Of a DNA stretch of 64,000 bases, positions 9,017-16,954 are shown in pieces. Source of the DNA: Chitinophagaceae bacterium. Its GTDB lineage: Bacteria > Bacteroidota > Bacteroidia > Chitinophagales > Chitinophagaceae. The notes under the pieces are model-generated. The model ran no database searches and was not told the origin of the DNA. It was given only the letters and a program-made list of their open reading frames with translations. Position 1 is the first letter of the stretch; every line of letters begins with the position of its first letter. Location: the NCBI GenBank assembly GCA_003168265.1, contig PMSV01000024.1, forward strand, positions 124,001 to 188,000. The letters run 5' to 3'. The translations under genes were made by a program, and so were the position numbers.

Positions 9017-9775
9017 TTAATGCTCGCTGATCCATTTTTTAAAGGAAGAGGCATTTTCCTGGCTTACAATGATTTCTTCATTCACGTTCATCAGGAGTTC
9101 CACATTGATCTTGCTTCTGTCGAGGGGCTTAAATCTTCGGATATAATTGGCATTGATGATGTATTTGCGATTTACCCGGTGAAATAGCTTCGGGTCCAGT
9201 TCCTCCTCAAGGTCGCTGAGATTGCTCCTGTCTGCCAGGTATTTTCTGTTTTCCTTGTCCACCAGAAAGACGAGTTTGTGCTCGGTAAAAAAATAAGCCA
9301 CATCCTCCAGCCTGACCGTTTGGAATTCGAGACCCCTTTTTACCACGATCCGGGAAATCTTCTTGTCCTGGGATCTCTGAAAATGTTCGGTAAGGGCTGA
9401 ATAGTTGGAGACGAAATGGGTTTGCAGTTTTTTGTATTTGCGTATAGCGGCTTTGAGTTTTGCGGGGACGATGGGCTTGAGCAGGTAATCGATGCTGTTG
9501 TATTCAAAAGCTTCGGTGAGGTATTTGTCATATGCGGTAATGAAAATGACCGGACAACTGATATTCAGAGAGTTGAAAATATTGAATGAAAGGCCATCGG
9601 ATAATTGGATATCCATGAGGATCAGGTCGGGTTGTTTGTTGTTCTTAAGCCATGCAATGCCTTCAGCGACGCTCCCGCAAGAAGATAAGACGGATATTCC
9701 CTCGTCCATTTGCGAAAGTTCGTATTCCAGGGTTTCAATCGCGGGCTTTTCATCTTCCAGAATAAGCGCAGTCAT
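9017..9775 (-). CDS. LytTR-family response regulator
   Basis: A 252-residue two-component response regulator. The receiver domain (1 to about 118) has the acidic pocket LEDE (residues 6-9), phospho-acceptor Asp55 in LILMDIQLSDG, the threonine strand PVIFITAYD and the conserved lysine in LLKPI. The C-terminal LytTR DNA-binding domain (about 145-250) has the usual VKRGLEFQTVRLEDVAYF start and FHRVNRKYIINANYIRRF end. It begins 3 bases after the stop of the kinase gene, so the two form one unit and the kinase is its likely partner. It is convergent with the SusCD operon, but nothing in the sequence shows it controls that operon. Confidence 0.95.
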   Translation of the reverse strand: MTALILEDEKPAIETLEYELSQMDEGISVLSSCGSVAEGIAWLKNNKQPDLILMDIQLSDGLSFNIFNSLNISCPVIFITAYDKYLTEAFEYNSIDYLLKPIVPAKLKAAIRKYKKLQTHFVSNYSALTEHFQRSQDKKISRIVVKRGLEFQTVRLEDVAYFFTEHKLVFLVDKENRKYLADRSNLSDLEEELDPKLFHRVNRKYIINANYIRRFKPLDRSKINVELLMNVNEEIIVSQENASSFKKWISEH

Positions 9776-9778
9776 AAA

Positions 9779-10813
9779 TCAAAATTTAAGGATGGGTAAT
9801 TTGACGCTGAAATTCCTGGGATTGTTTTCAACGACAATATTGCGTTTTGTGATCATTTTATATCGATTATCAAGATTCACGAGGCCAATCCCGGATGAGG
9901 GAGGCGCATAACTCTTTGGGTTGACCAGGTTTCTCACAACCACAAAATTGGAGGTTATATATACATTGATTTCCAGCGGAGTCTTATCCGTAAAATCATT
10001 GTGCTTGATCGCATTTTCTACCAGCGCCTGCATGGAAATGGGCGGTATCAGAAAATCTTCTGCCGAGAGGTCTTCAATCTCGATCATCATATGCACGGCT
10101 TCCCTGAAACGAATTTTGATCAGATAGAAATAATTGGATATGAATTCGATCTCTTCCTTCAATAAAACAAGGTCCTTTTCCCTGTTGCTCAGGATATACC
10201 TGTAAACCCTGGCCAGCGTATCATTGTAAAGCCTGGCGCTCATTGGGTCCCTGGTGATAAGGTAGGAAAGGGTATTGAGGGAATTAAATATAAAATGAGG
10301 ATCGATTTGGTTCTTAAGCGCTTCGAGTTCGGCCTGGGCCTTGGCAATATTGAGTTGCTCTACGCGGGAGATATTATAGATCCTTTCCTGGTTGAGGAAG
10401 ATATTTTCATAGAGACTGGTTATAAACATAGAAGCCATCATCATGATCAGAGTGGAATGCAAGATAAGGGGCCAACCGATTCCATGTTCCCGGGATATCA
10501 TTTTCCAGCCGAGCAAGAATGCAAGTGAAACGAAAATTGAGTATAGGAGATTCAGACCAAGCAAGACGCCGATAAAAGTATAATATTTTATGTCGCTCCA
10601 TTTGAAGAGGTTGCGCACATAATAGAGCATCATTACATTGCCCTGCCATAAAGCATAAGAAAATAATATAAAAAAAGCATAACAGGCAACCAGACCTGGA
10701 ATGGAGTAGTGTTCGGTCGTAATGAGCCCGGCTATATTGGGTATGAATATTCCAAAAAGGGGTACGCCTAAAATCTTGATGGCCCTGTCATTTAATTTGC
10801 CTTCTTTTCCCAT
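9779..10813 (-). CDS. LytS-type membrane sensor histidine kinase
   Basis: A His_kinase (LytS/YehU-type) sensor with several N-terminal membrane helices (about 15-135) and a cytoplasmic kinase core. The phospho-acceptor box LEALKNQIDPHFIFNSLN is intact (histidine 173 counted from the ATG at 10813), followed by the N-box IPPISMQALVENAIKHN and a G-box ending SGIGLVNLDNRYKM. Upstream ATGs at 10870 and 10873 would add about 20 residues; 10813 is preferred because KLNDRAIKILGVPLFGIFIP is where the family normally begins. It is translated just before the LytTR regulator gene (3-base gap). The input signal is unknown. Confidence 0.93.
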   Translation of the reverse strand: MGKEGKLNDRAIKILGVPLFGIFIPNIAGLITTEHYSIPGLVACYAFFILFSYALWQGNVMMLYYVRNLFKWSDIKYYTFIGVLLGLNLLYSIFVSLAFLLGWKMISREHGIGWPLILHSTLIMMMASMFITSLYENIFLNQERIYNISRVEQLNIAKAQAELEALKNQIDPHFIFNSLNTLSYLITRDPMSARLYNDTLARVYRYILSNREKDLVLLKEEIEFISNYFYLIKIRFREAVHMMIEIEDLSAEDFLIPPISMQALVENAIKHNDFTDKTPLEINVYITSNFVVVRNLVNPKSYAPPSSGIGLVNLDNRYKMITKRNIVVENNPRNFSVKLPILKF

Positions 10814-10899
10814 AACAAGAATATCGCTGATTATTACAAAGTTGCCTTTTAGGATCGGGATTCCTGCCATCATGTGTGTGTCCTTTAATGGACAACCCC

Positions 10900-11071
10900 A
10901 GATACCTAAAAAGCTGCTTTATCCCTCATTTTTGGGGATTGGGTCAGCTTATCCTCCGGTAGGGAGGACTGTGTTTTATATTTACCCATTAACAGCTTCA
11001 TACAGCCTATCAGAACGTGAGAATAGTCTTCTCATACTTTTCACGGGTGGTATTTACCACCCGTCTTTTTT
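10900..11071 (+). ncRNA. Candidate small RNA ending in an intrinsic terminator
   Basis: The plus strand between two divergent kinase genes has a run of local hairpins: CCTCC/GGAGG at about 10959-10973, TGAGAA/TTCTCA at about 11018-11034, and an 8-bp terminator with a T-run ending at 11071. No plus-strand gene lies upstream within about 2 kb, the genes there being on the minus strand, so the terminator has no obvious client unless a short RNA is made here. A TATATTTA box (one base off the -7 consensus) lies near 10979-10986 and would give an RNA of about 80 nt. The 5' limit given is approximate. Confidence 0.3.
11043..11071 (+). terminator. Intrinsic terminator
   Basis: ACGGGTGG (11043-11050) and CCACCCGT (11057-11064) form a perfect 8-bp stem with a 6-base loop, followed by C and six T residues. 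In the opposite direction the flank is A-poor and gives no T-run, so it works for plus-strand transcription. Confidence 0.75.
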
Positions 11072-11300
11072 GGTCGAATCGGTAAATTCCAGGCTTTAGT
11101 AATTAAAAATCCGGGTTCAATACGAAAATTATGGAGAACAGGAATTTAACTGAAGCCAGGATCTGACGACTAGGAGGGACGGGAACAGGAGTTGGATGTG
11201 AAATCGGTTATAAACCGTAATTTAATGGTCGGCTTTTGGCAATAACAGGATGGAGTCTGCTCACCCTGGTACAGGGTAGTGGAACCAAAACAGCTTACAT
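11072..11300. other. Upstream region of the kinase-like gene
   Basis: A 229-base stretch without coding character. It contains a small palindrome, CCCTGgtaCAGGG, about 30 bases before the ATG at 11301, which could be a regulator site. No convincing -7 box was seen. Confidence 0.3.
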
Positions 11301-12395
11301 ATGAATATTTACCCATTGGTATTTTCCAATGATCAAAAATACCGGATCAGCCGGCATGTTCTTTTCTGGCTGGTCTGGATTGCCTACTATACGATCTTCA
11401 TGACCTTTTCCTGGGTGGGCAAATTTCCGCTTTACAACTCTCTGATGGAATCCTTTGTTGAAGAAACTCTCCCTATTCCCCTCGATATCATCTTTTGTTA
11501 TGCCGTTATTTATTTTCTGATCCCCCATTTTTTATTCAAGGGCAGGTATATTCTCATTGTAGTTCTCTGGCTCGCATTCGGGGTGCTTCATATTCTCTGC
11601 TTTCAATTTTACAGCACGCATTATATTCCTCTCATCCGTGCTCATTACCAATTGCCCTATATGGTATCCACTGAGAGCTTTATGTTCACTTTCTTTTTCA
11701 TCTTCACGCAGATCAATATGGAAGCCTCATTGGCAGCAGCCATCAAGTTGGGGAAAATGTGGTATATAAAGCAGCAGGAATTGAATATTATCAAGGGAGA
11801 AAAACAAAAACTGGCTGCGGTCGATAGCGGGAAAATTCAACCGGTTTTCCTTGTCAATGCATTGGATAAGATTGTGGACCTTTCAGTCAGGAATCCGTAT
11901 ATCATACCGCAAATGATCAGCAAGATCAAACCTCTGTTGCTCTATATGATCTATGATATCAATCAGCCAAAAGTCGATTTAAAAAAGGAACTTCATCTTA
12001 TGGAGGATTTCGTGGAGCTGGAAAAGGTAGGTATCGAAGGGATGGAAGTGAGAATAAATATCAGTGGAAATGCAGATCACGAAATGATCGCGCCCTTCCT
12101 TATCCTTCCGCTGGTCGAGAATTGTTTTCGTCAATTGTCCAGATCCGGGATAAGGGATAAATACATTAATCTGGAAGCTACTACTGAGGAAGGGGTGTTT
12201 TCACTTTGGATAAAATGGAATAAGCCGGTGGACTCTTCAACGCTTATCAATAATGATAATACTTTTTTTAAGAATATCGGAAAGCGCCTCAAATTGCTCT
12301 ATCCCCAAAGCCATGAGCTTAAAATATTCATTGAAGCCATTGAGTTCAGGGTCCATATGAAGATTGATCTTAACCGCAGCATTTTAAATGTATGA
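11301..12395 (+). CDS. LytS-like membrane pseudo-kinase without the phospho-acceptor histidine
   Basis: A 364-residue protein with the layout of LytS-type kinases: an N-terminal block of membrane helices (about 17-145), a linker helix and a C-terminal kinase-like part. The box normally read as QPHFLFN is QPVFLVN here (residues 180-186), so the phospho-acceptor histidine is valine 182. The N-box survives as LILPLVENCFRQ, but the glycine-rich ATP loop is gone, replaced by WNKPVDSSTL; the final RLKLLYPQ segment of the family is kept. It therefore looks like a folded, catalytically dead relative that could bind or sense but not autophosphorylate. It is divergent from the LytS/LytTR pair and has no response regulator of its own. 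Confidence 0.8.
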   Translation: MNIYPLVFSNDQKYRISRHVLFWLVWIAYYTIFMTFSWVGKFPLYNSLMESFVEETLPIPLDIIFCYAVIYFLIPHFLFKGRYILIVVLWLAFGVLHILCFQFYSTHYIPLIRAHYQLPYMVSTESFMFTFFFIFTQINMEASLAAAIKLGKMWYIKQQELNIIKGEKQKLAAVDSGKIQPVFLVNALDKIVDLSVRNPYIIPQMISKIKPLLLYMIYDINQPKVDLKKELHLMEDFVELEKVGIEGMEVRINISGNADHEMIAPFLILPLVENCFRQLSRSGIRDKYINLEATTEEGVFSLWIKWNKPVDSSTLINNDNTFFKNIGKRLKLLYPQSHELKIFIEAIEFRVHMKIDLNRSILNV

Positions 12396-12754
12396 AACCC
12401 GGAAGTGGTTCATTCGAATTCTTTAAATAGTGGTAATAAGGGGGGGCCGGAAGACTCCCCCGATCAAGCACTTCAGTCCCGTTTTCATCGATGTGATAAG
12501 GGACTGATTTCAGAAATGAGATCTTGAAAATAGAGCGTCTTATAACCCGAACCCGTTAATCAGTTGCAAAGGGTACATTAGAATAATTTAACCTGAATCA
12601 AATTTCGGTTTTCTAAAAAATAAAGGTCGATTTTACCGTTTTATCCTGACTCCAATTCTAATGCATCTGTTCTCAATCATTTACGGATATTTGTTAAAAC
12701 CTTATTGACACATCTTTTGTTGATTAGCCGATTTTTCAGTAAAATCAATGTTTT
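12396..12754. other. Intergenic region with two hairpins
   Basis: About 360 bases without coding character. A G-rich hairpin (GGGGG near 12441, CCCCC near 12456) and a second hairpin with a 7-bp stem CAGTCCC/GGGACTG (about 12475-12508) follow the pseudo-kinase gene; neither is followed by a T-run. The rest is AT-rich and should contain the promoter of the small exported protein downstream. Confidence 0.35.
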
Positions 12755-13159
12755 TTGAACTTCAAAACCTCAGATAATGAAACAAGGCTTTTTCTTTTTG
12801 CTTTTTCCATTTGCTTTTTCATTACAGAGAAGAGCTATTCCCAGGAGAGTTTTAAATGGGTCAGGATGAGCAGCTTTCATGAAACGGCCATGAGCAGTTT
12901 TCATTCGGCCGAAGCCAACAAATTGCAACCAGTCAGGGATAGCGCAGCCTCGATTTTGAAAAAGGCCGAACAATGGCAAAACGACGGAGTACCTTCCAAT
13001 TATGATTCAGCCACATTGAAACCCCTGCTCCAAAACCTGGTGGTCCAATGCAAAGCCATCAATGAGGCAGTTTCGGCCAAAAAACCCGATGCTGTATTAA
13101 GGTCCCTGGTTATGAAGGCTCATGATACCTTTCATTTGATCCTAGGTAAAACGAAATGA
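12755..13159 (+). CDS. Small exported helical protein; start codon or frame uncertain
   Basis: The open frame begins at a TTG (12755) and encodes 134 residues: a hydrophobic signal sequence (LFLFAFSICFF, cleavage near SYSQE) and a mature part that looks like a four-helix bundle. The mature part begins WVRMSSFHETAMSSFHSAEANK and ends MKAHDTFHLIL; paired FH motifs of this kind occur in Bacteroidota proteins that resemble cytochrome c-prime/c556 bundles without the haem-binding CXXCH. An ATG at 12777, in another frame, also begins a signal-peptide-like sequence (MKQGFFFLLFPFAFS). The true start may therefore be that ATG with an indel in the T-rich tract, or the TTG may be real. Function unknown; ligand binding through the FH residues is a guess. 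Confidence 0.6.
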   Translation: MNFKTSDNETRLFLFAFSICFFITEKSYSQESFKWVRMSSFHETAMSSFHSAEANKLQPVRDSAASILKKAEQWQNDGVPSNYDSATLKPLLQNLVVQCKAINEAVSAKKPDAVLRSLVMKAHDTFHLILGKTK

Positions 13160-13171
13160 TGACCTGATTTA

Positions 13172-14266
13172 TCAATACCCCGTAAAAGCCGGAACAGGCT
13201 TTTTCCCAAGGACCTTCATCATTTTAAAATGAGAAACCACCGCCTCGGTCATTGTGGGGAATTCATGGTAGGGAACATCGTACTGTAAGCAGGTTGCTTT
13301 TACTATTTTATTGAGAGCGCCGTAATGAATATGGCTGACTCGCGGAAACAAATGGTGCTCCACCTGAAAATTCAAGCCACCCACGAACCAGGAAATGATT
13401 CTGTTCTTTGTGGCAAAATTGGCAGTCGTTTTAACCTGGTAAACCGCCCATTCATCTTCTATTTTGAGGTCAATTTTATTATCGGCAAATTCAAAGGTTG
13501 CAGGTTCCACGACATGCGCCAGTTGAAAAACAATGGCAAGTGTAAATCCCATCACCACATTAAAACAGAGAAATCCGATAGCCCATTTTGCCCAGCCTAC
13601 GGCTAAAACAGGGATCAGGATATAAAAAACGAGGTAGAGAAGTTTAGTCATCCAGAAAATAGCATGCTCCTTGAAGTCCATTTTTTGCAAAGGGGTATCA
13701 ATCACTTTTTTCCTGAAATATTTTGTATAGTCCATTAAGAACACCCAGGCTACGGAGGTGATGGCATAAACCAATACAACATAAATATGTTGAAACCTAT
13801 GTGCGGGAACCCATTTTTGCGTGGTGCACTGGCGAATCAAAGGCGATTTTGCAATATCATCATCGACACCATCAATATTTGGATAGGTATGATGAATAAT
13901 ATTGTGCTTAAATTTCCAAATAAAGGAGTTGCCACCCAATGCATTCAGGGTAAGTCCAAATAACCCGTTGATCCAATTTTTACTGGAATAACTTCCGTGA
14001 CAGGCGTCGTGCATTACATTAAATCCAATGCTTGCCAGCACAAATCCGAAAATTCCGCACAGACCTATGGCCGCCAGGGCAGGCATTTTGAAAACCAGCA
14101 AGGAAGTATATATGAGGATAGCTGCCGGCACCAGCACAAGGGTCTTGGTAAACAATCGGCTATTGCCTGTTTTTTTCAGATGGTTATTTGTAAAATAATC
14201 TTCGACGGATGTCTTCAGGGCAACATAAAAGGGGTGTTGCTTGTTGTTAAAACTGACTTTAGGCAT
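13172..14266 (-). CDS. Membrane fatty-acid (acyl) desaturase
   Basis: A 364-residue di-iron membrane desaturase that introduces a double bond into acyl chains. All three histidine boxes are present: HDACH (residues 86-90), HNIIHH (121-126) and QVEHH (301-305), the last being the front-end/linoleoyl-type box in which glutamine replaces the first histidine. Hydrophobic pairs at about 42-82 and 190-240 give four membrane spans. There is no cytochrome b5 domain, so electrons must come from a separate carrier. Divergent or isolated from its neighbours; the nearby cold-shock-like genes make a role in membrane fluidity at low temperature plausible, but the sequence does not prove it. Regiospecificity cannot be read from the sequence. 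Confidence 0.93.
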   Translation of the reverse strand: MPKVSFNNKQHPFYVALKTSVEDYFTNNHLKKTGNSRLFTKTLVLVPAAILIYTSLLVFKMPALAAIGLCGIFGFVLASIGFNVMHDACHGSYSSKNWINGLFGLTLNALGGNSFIWKFKHNIIHHTYPNIDGVDDDIAKSPLIRQCTTQKWVPAHRFQHIYVVLVYAITSVAWVFLMDYTKYFRKKVIDTPLQKMDFKEHAIFWMTKLLYLVFYILIPVLAVGWAKWAIGFLCFNVVMGFTLAIVFQLAHVVEPATFEFADNKIDLKIEDEWAVYQVKTTANFATKNRIISWFVGGLNFQVEHHLFPRVSHIHYGALNKIVKATCLQYDVPYHEFPTMTEAVVSHFKMMKVLGKKPVPAFTGY

Positions 14267-14543
14267 AATTCAGGGTTACTTACCCCAAAAAGTGATCGGC
14301 AAAGGCGACCTGACGTTTTTAGAGCGTTCACCCCAAGGTAAGAATTTAATTGTATTCAGTATAAACAGTTAAAAGCTAAAAAAAGGTATTTATGGTCAAA
14401 TTTTCTCTCAAAATGAAGGCCTGGTGGGAAAATAAACGACCCAAATGGATCAAAATCATTTAGAATCGCTATTTTTCTAATTAAATATAGGTCTTTGCTT
14501 TTATATATTTCGAAAGTTAAGATTTCGGTATTTTTCCCTGAAA

Positions 14544-15800
14544 TCAGGCCTGACTGAATACTCGTCCTCTTCTGCTGCCTAGCCTGCCGGCATTTCTGTT
14601 GCCATTCTGCATCCCACCGTTTGAACTTCCCTGTCCCGCCTTTACAGGTTCAAAATGCATTTGACTGTTTTCAAAAGGATGACCTTTCAATACCGGAATC
14701 GTCTTCTTTATGAGCTTTTGTATATCACTCAAGAAACTCTTCTCACTCCAGTCGCAAAAGGAAATGGCGATACCCCGGGCACCGGCTCTTCCTGTTCGTC
14801 CAATTCGATGCACATAAGTTTCCGGGACATTGGGAAGGTCATAATTAAGTACATGCGAAAGGTCATCAATATCAATACCCCTTGCAGCAATATCGGTTGC
14901 AACGAGCACCCTTATCTTCCTGTTCTTAAAATTCTCCAAAGCCCTTTGCCTGGCGCTTTGCACCTTATTACCATGTATTGCCTCGGTAGGAATGCCGTAA
15001 TAGTTAAGCTGTCTTTCGAGTTTATCGGCATGGTGTTTCATTTGAATAAACACCAGCATGGTTTGAATGCTTTCGTCCTTCAGTAAATGCACCAGCAGCT
15101 TAAGCTTATTGATCTTATCTACATAATAGATCTGTTGCTGAATAGCCTCAATAGTTGAAGAAACAGGGGTCACATCCACTTTTACCGGGTTGTTCAATAG
15201 CATATTTGCCAACTGCATTATTTCAGCGGGCATGGTGGCTGAAAAAAACAGTGTTTGTTTTTTAGCTGGAAGTTTGGCAATAATGCGTTTTACATCCTGC
15301 ACAAATCCCATATCCAGCATGCGATCTGCTTCGTCCAGAATAAAGTATTTGATATCGTTCAAATGAAGGACGTTTTGCTTCATTAGATCCATTAACCTTC
15401 CGGGAGTGGCCACAAGAATATCGACTCCCTGGCGAATTGCCTGTACCTGAGGTACCTGGGATACCCCGCCATATATTACCTGGTGTTTGAAGGGAAGAAA
15501 ATGGCCATAGGCCTTAATGCTTTCACCGATTTGGATCGCTAACTCGCGCGTAGGCGTTAAAATCAATGTTTGAATCCGGCGTCTGCCAGAATGATGGTTC
15601 AAATGCTGATGCATCAATTGCAAAACAGGAATGGTAAAAGCGGCCGTCTTTCCTGTTCCGGTCTGAGCACAGCCTAATAGATCCCTCCCCTCCAAGATTT
15701 GGGGAATGGATTGTTGTTGTACGGGGGTTGGGGTTGTGTACCCTTCTTTGCTCAAAGCAGCCAATATCGGCTCTATGAGGCGTAAATTGTTAAATGACAC
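14544..15800 (-). CDS. DEAD-box RNA helicase, RhlE type
   Basis: A 418-residue ATP-dependent RNA helicase. Motifs in order: Q-motif TPTPVQQQSIP (23-33), Walker A AQTGTGKT (45-52), PTRELA (83-88), GG (111-112), TPGR (132-135), DEAD (156-159), SAT (187-189), then in the second RecA lobe VATDIAARGIDI and HRIGRTGRAG. The C-terminal tail of about 45 residues is basic and Gly/Asn/Arg-rich, typical of RhlE proteins that bind structured RNA or ribosomal precursors. The start at 15800 gives MSFNNLRLIEPILAAL, the normal RhlE beginning. The gene has a perfect TACCTTTG -7 box and a leader of about 130 nt, like the RNA-binding genes beside it, suggesting cold-responsive expression. Confidence 0.95.
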   Translation of the reverse strand: MSFNNLRLIEPILAALSKEGYTTPTPVQQQSIPQILEGRDLLGCAQTGTGKTAAFTIPVLQLMHQHLNHHSGRRRIQTLILTPTRELAIQIGESIKAYGHFLPFKHQVIYGGVSQVPQVQAIRQGVDILVATPGRLMDLMKQNVLHLNDIKYFILDEADRMLDMGFVQDVKRIIAKLPAKKQTLFFSATMPAEIMQLANMLLNNPVKVDVTPVSSTIEAIQQQIYYVDKINKLKLLVHLLKDESIQTMLVFIQMKHHADKLERQLNYYGIPTEAIHGNKVQSARQRALENFKNRKIRVLVATDIAARGIDIDDLSHVLNYDLPNVPETYVHRIGRTGRAGARGIAISFCDWSEKSFLSDIQKLIKKTIPVLKGHPFENSQMHFEPVKAGQGSSNGGMQNGNRNAGRLGSRRGRVFSQA

Positions 15801-15935
15801 TTTTGATTGTATTTTTTTTTATTTTGATAAGGCTACCAGCAATGTGCCGATACACTATCTGCCTTACGTTAACACATCCGGTATTTGGGGAGGAAGAATC
15901 TACACAAACAGAGAGAGTAATAACATTAAGAGTCA

Positions 15936-15943
15936 CAAAGGTA
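15936..15943 (-). promoter_or_regulatory. -7 box of the DEAD-box helicase gene
   Basis: TACCTTTG on the minus strand matches TAnnTTTG exactly and is identical to the -7 box of the RRM gene at 43874. It predicts a start site near 15930 and an untranslated leader of about 130 nt. A clear -33 TTTG is not present. Confidence 0.5.
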
Positions 15944-16028
15944 ATTAGAATTGGCGATATATGCTAATTTACTTCTTCTTAAGAAGAGGGCGTCCTAAAA
16001 TAAACCAATTTAGCCGCCAAAAAAAGGC

Positions 16029-16036
16029 TATATTTG
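16029..16036 (+). promoter_or_regulatory. -7 box of the cold-shock-island operon
   Basis: TATATTTG matches the -7 consensus TAnnTTTG. The expected start site is near 16041, 163 nt before the ATG at 16204. Long leaders of this size are typical of cold-shock mRNAs in other bacteria. The -33 region reads TTTA rather than TTTG at about 16 bases upstream. Confidence 0.5.
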
Positions 16037-16098
16037 CACGGTAATTTTGAGTCATATAGTCTTGTAATCGAATAACTAGTTTCTCTCTTTCTCATTGT

Positions 16099-16112
16099 AT
16101 TCTTCTTTTACA
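16099..16112 (+). promoter_or_regulatory. Shared leader motif ATTCTTCTTTTACA (copy 1)
   Basis: This 14-nt string in the leader of the 16204 gene occurs identically in the leader of the RRM gene on the other strand (18210 to 18197). Both copies follow a TCTCTC-rich stretch. It is a candidate binding site for one of the RNA-binding proteins encoded here. Confidence 0.35.
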
Positions 16113-16203
16113 GCTCCATTTACTCAAGTTATTTGACGGTTTAAGTCATAATATCACTATTTATCAACAAGGACAATTTTCAATCCATTAAATGGCATAA
16201 AAC

Positions 16204-16461
16204 ATGACAGCAGAGATCATTGAAAAATTTCTCGATAAGAACGAAGCGGAAGGCAAACCTGTTCAGATTCATTTCAAAGAGAGGAGCTCTATTGCCGGAA
16301 TTTTCGTCAAAGGGAAAGATTATAATGAGCTTAAATCAAAAAATTTCTGGCGCATTGTGAATAACAATGTTGCTGGTCAATGGGCTCAAACGAAAGATAT
16401 CAACCTAACCCGGTTATTCAATGGTTTATCTTTTACCAAATTATCCAAAACGGATAATTAA
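16204..16461 (+). CDS. Small conserved protein of the cold-shock island (paralogue A)
   Basis: An 85-residue protein of unknown function. It is about 59 percent identical by eye to the product of 17362-17616, with the shared core IHFKERSS...GIF, DYN.LKSKN.WR.V and DINLTR.FNGLSFT. The length, the basic beta-like core and the company of CSD, RRM and helicase genes suggest a small RNA-binding fold, possibly Sm-like, but no family signature proves this. It is the first gene of a two-gene unit with the cold-shock-domain protein, 26 bases apart, and has a 163-nt leader. Codon use is like its neighbours. Alternative: a regulator or chaperone of the CSD protein. Confidence 0.75.
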   Translation: MTAEIIEKFLDKNEAEGKPVQIHFKERSSIAGIFVKGKDYNELKSKNFWRIVNNNVAGQWAQTKDINLTRLFNGLSFTKLSKTDN

Positions 16462-16487
16462 ATTTTTAACACTAAATAATCATCTAG

Positions 16488-16934
16488 ATGGCCGAATCCT
16501 GGAATAAAAAGGAAAGAGAAAAGAAAAAACAACAAGTCAAAAGAGAGAAGGAAGAACGCAGGCAGGAGCGAAAAGAAAAATCAAAAGAATCAAAGAGCTT
16601 TGACAGCATGATTGCCTATATTGATGAAGAGGGCAATATTTCCAATACTCCGCCGGATCCCAGGAAGAGAGAGAACATAAAATTAGAAGATATACAGGTG
16701 GGCGTGCCAAAATTGGAAGACAGAGCCAAAGAAACACATATCCACAAAGGAACGGTCACTTTCTTTAATGATTCAAAAGGCTATGGATTCATAAAAGACA
16801 GAGCAACCCAGCAAAGCATATTTTTTCATACCAATAGCCTGGAAGAGCCTGTCAAAGAACAAAATAAAGTCAGCTTTGAGATTGAAAAAACGCCCAAAGG
16901 GCTAAGTGCGGTAAGTGTCAGGTTACTCCGCTAA
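16488..16934 (+). CDS. Cold-shock-domain protein with basic N-terminal extension
   Basis: A 148-residue protein. Residues 1-45 are a highly charged Lys/Glu/Arg helix; residues about 84-148 are a cold-shock domain with the RNP1 motif KGYGFIKD, RNP2-like IFFHTNSL and the initial KGTVTFFNDS. This combination is common in Bacteroidota and is thought to bind single-stranded RNA or DNA and relax structure at low temperature. It follows paralogue A by 26 bases and is convergent with the conserved protein ending at 16955. The charged extension may add non-specific RNA affinity. Confidence 0.92.
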   Translation: MAESWNKKEREKKKQQVKREKEERRQERKEKSKESKSFDSMIAYIDEEGNISNTPPDPRKRENIKLEDIQVGVPKLEDRAKETHIHKGTVTFFNDSKGYGFIKDRATQQSIFFHTNSLEEPVKEQNKVSFEIEKTPKGLSAVSVRLLR

Positions 16935-16954
16935 AACATTGTAATCCGTTCGGC

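Larger units (their letters stand above)
15801..16203. other. Divergent control region with two long leaders
   Basis: About 400 bases separate the helicase (minus) and the first small cold-shock-island gene (plus). The predicted start sites are near 15930 (minus) and 16041 (plus), so most of the stretch is 5' leader: about 130 nt for the helicase and about 163 nt for the plus-strand gene. Both leaders contain pyrimidine-rich TCTCTC and ATTCTTC segments. Confidence 0.45.

Noticed and set aside
10722-11099. 125-codon plus-strand frame over the kinase start region
   Set aside because: It is the reverse complement of the kinase gene at one end and runs across the terminator at the other.
15706-15948. 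Plus-strand frame in the helicase 5' region
   Set aside because: Overlaps the helicase start and its leader on the other strand, with no coding character.
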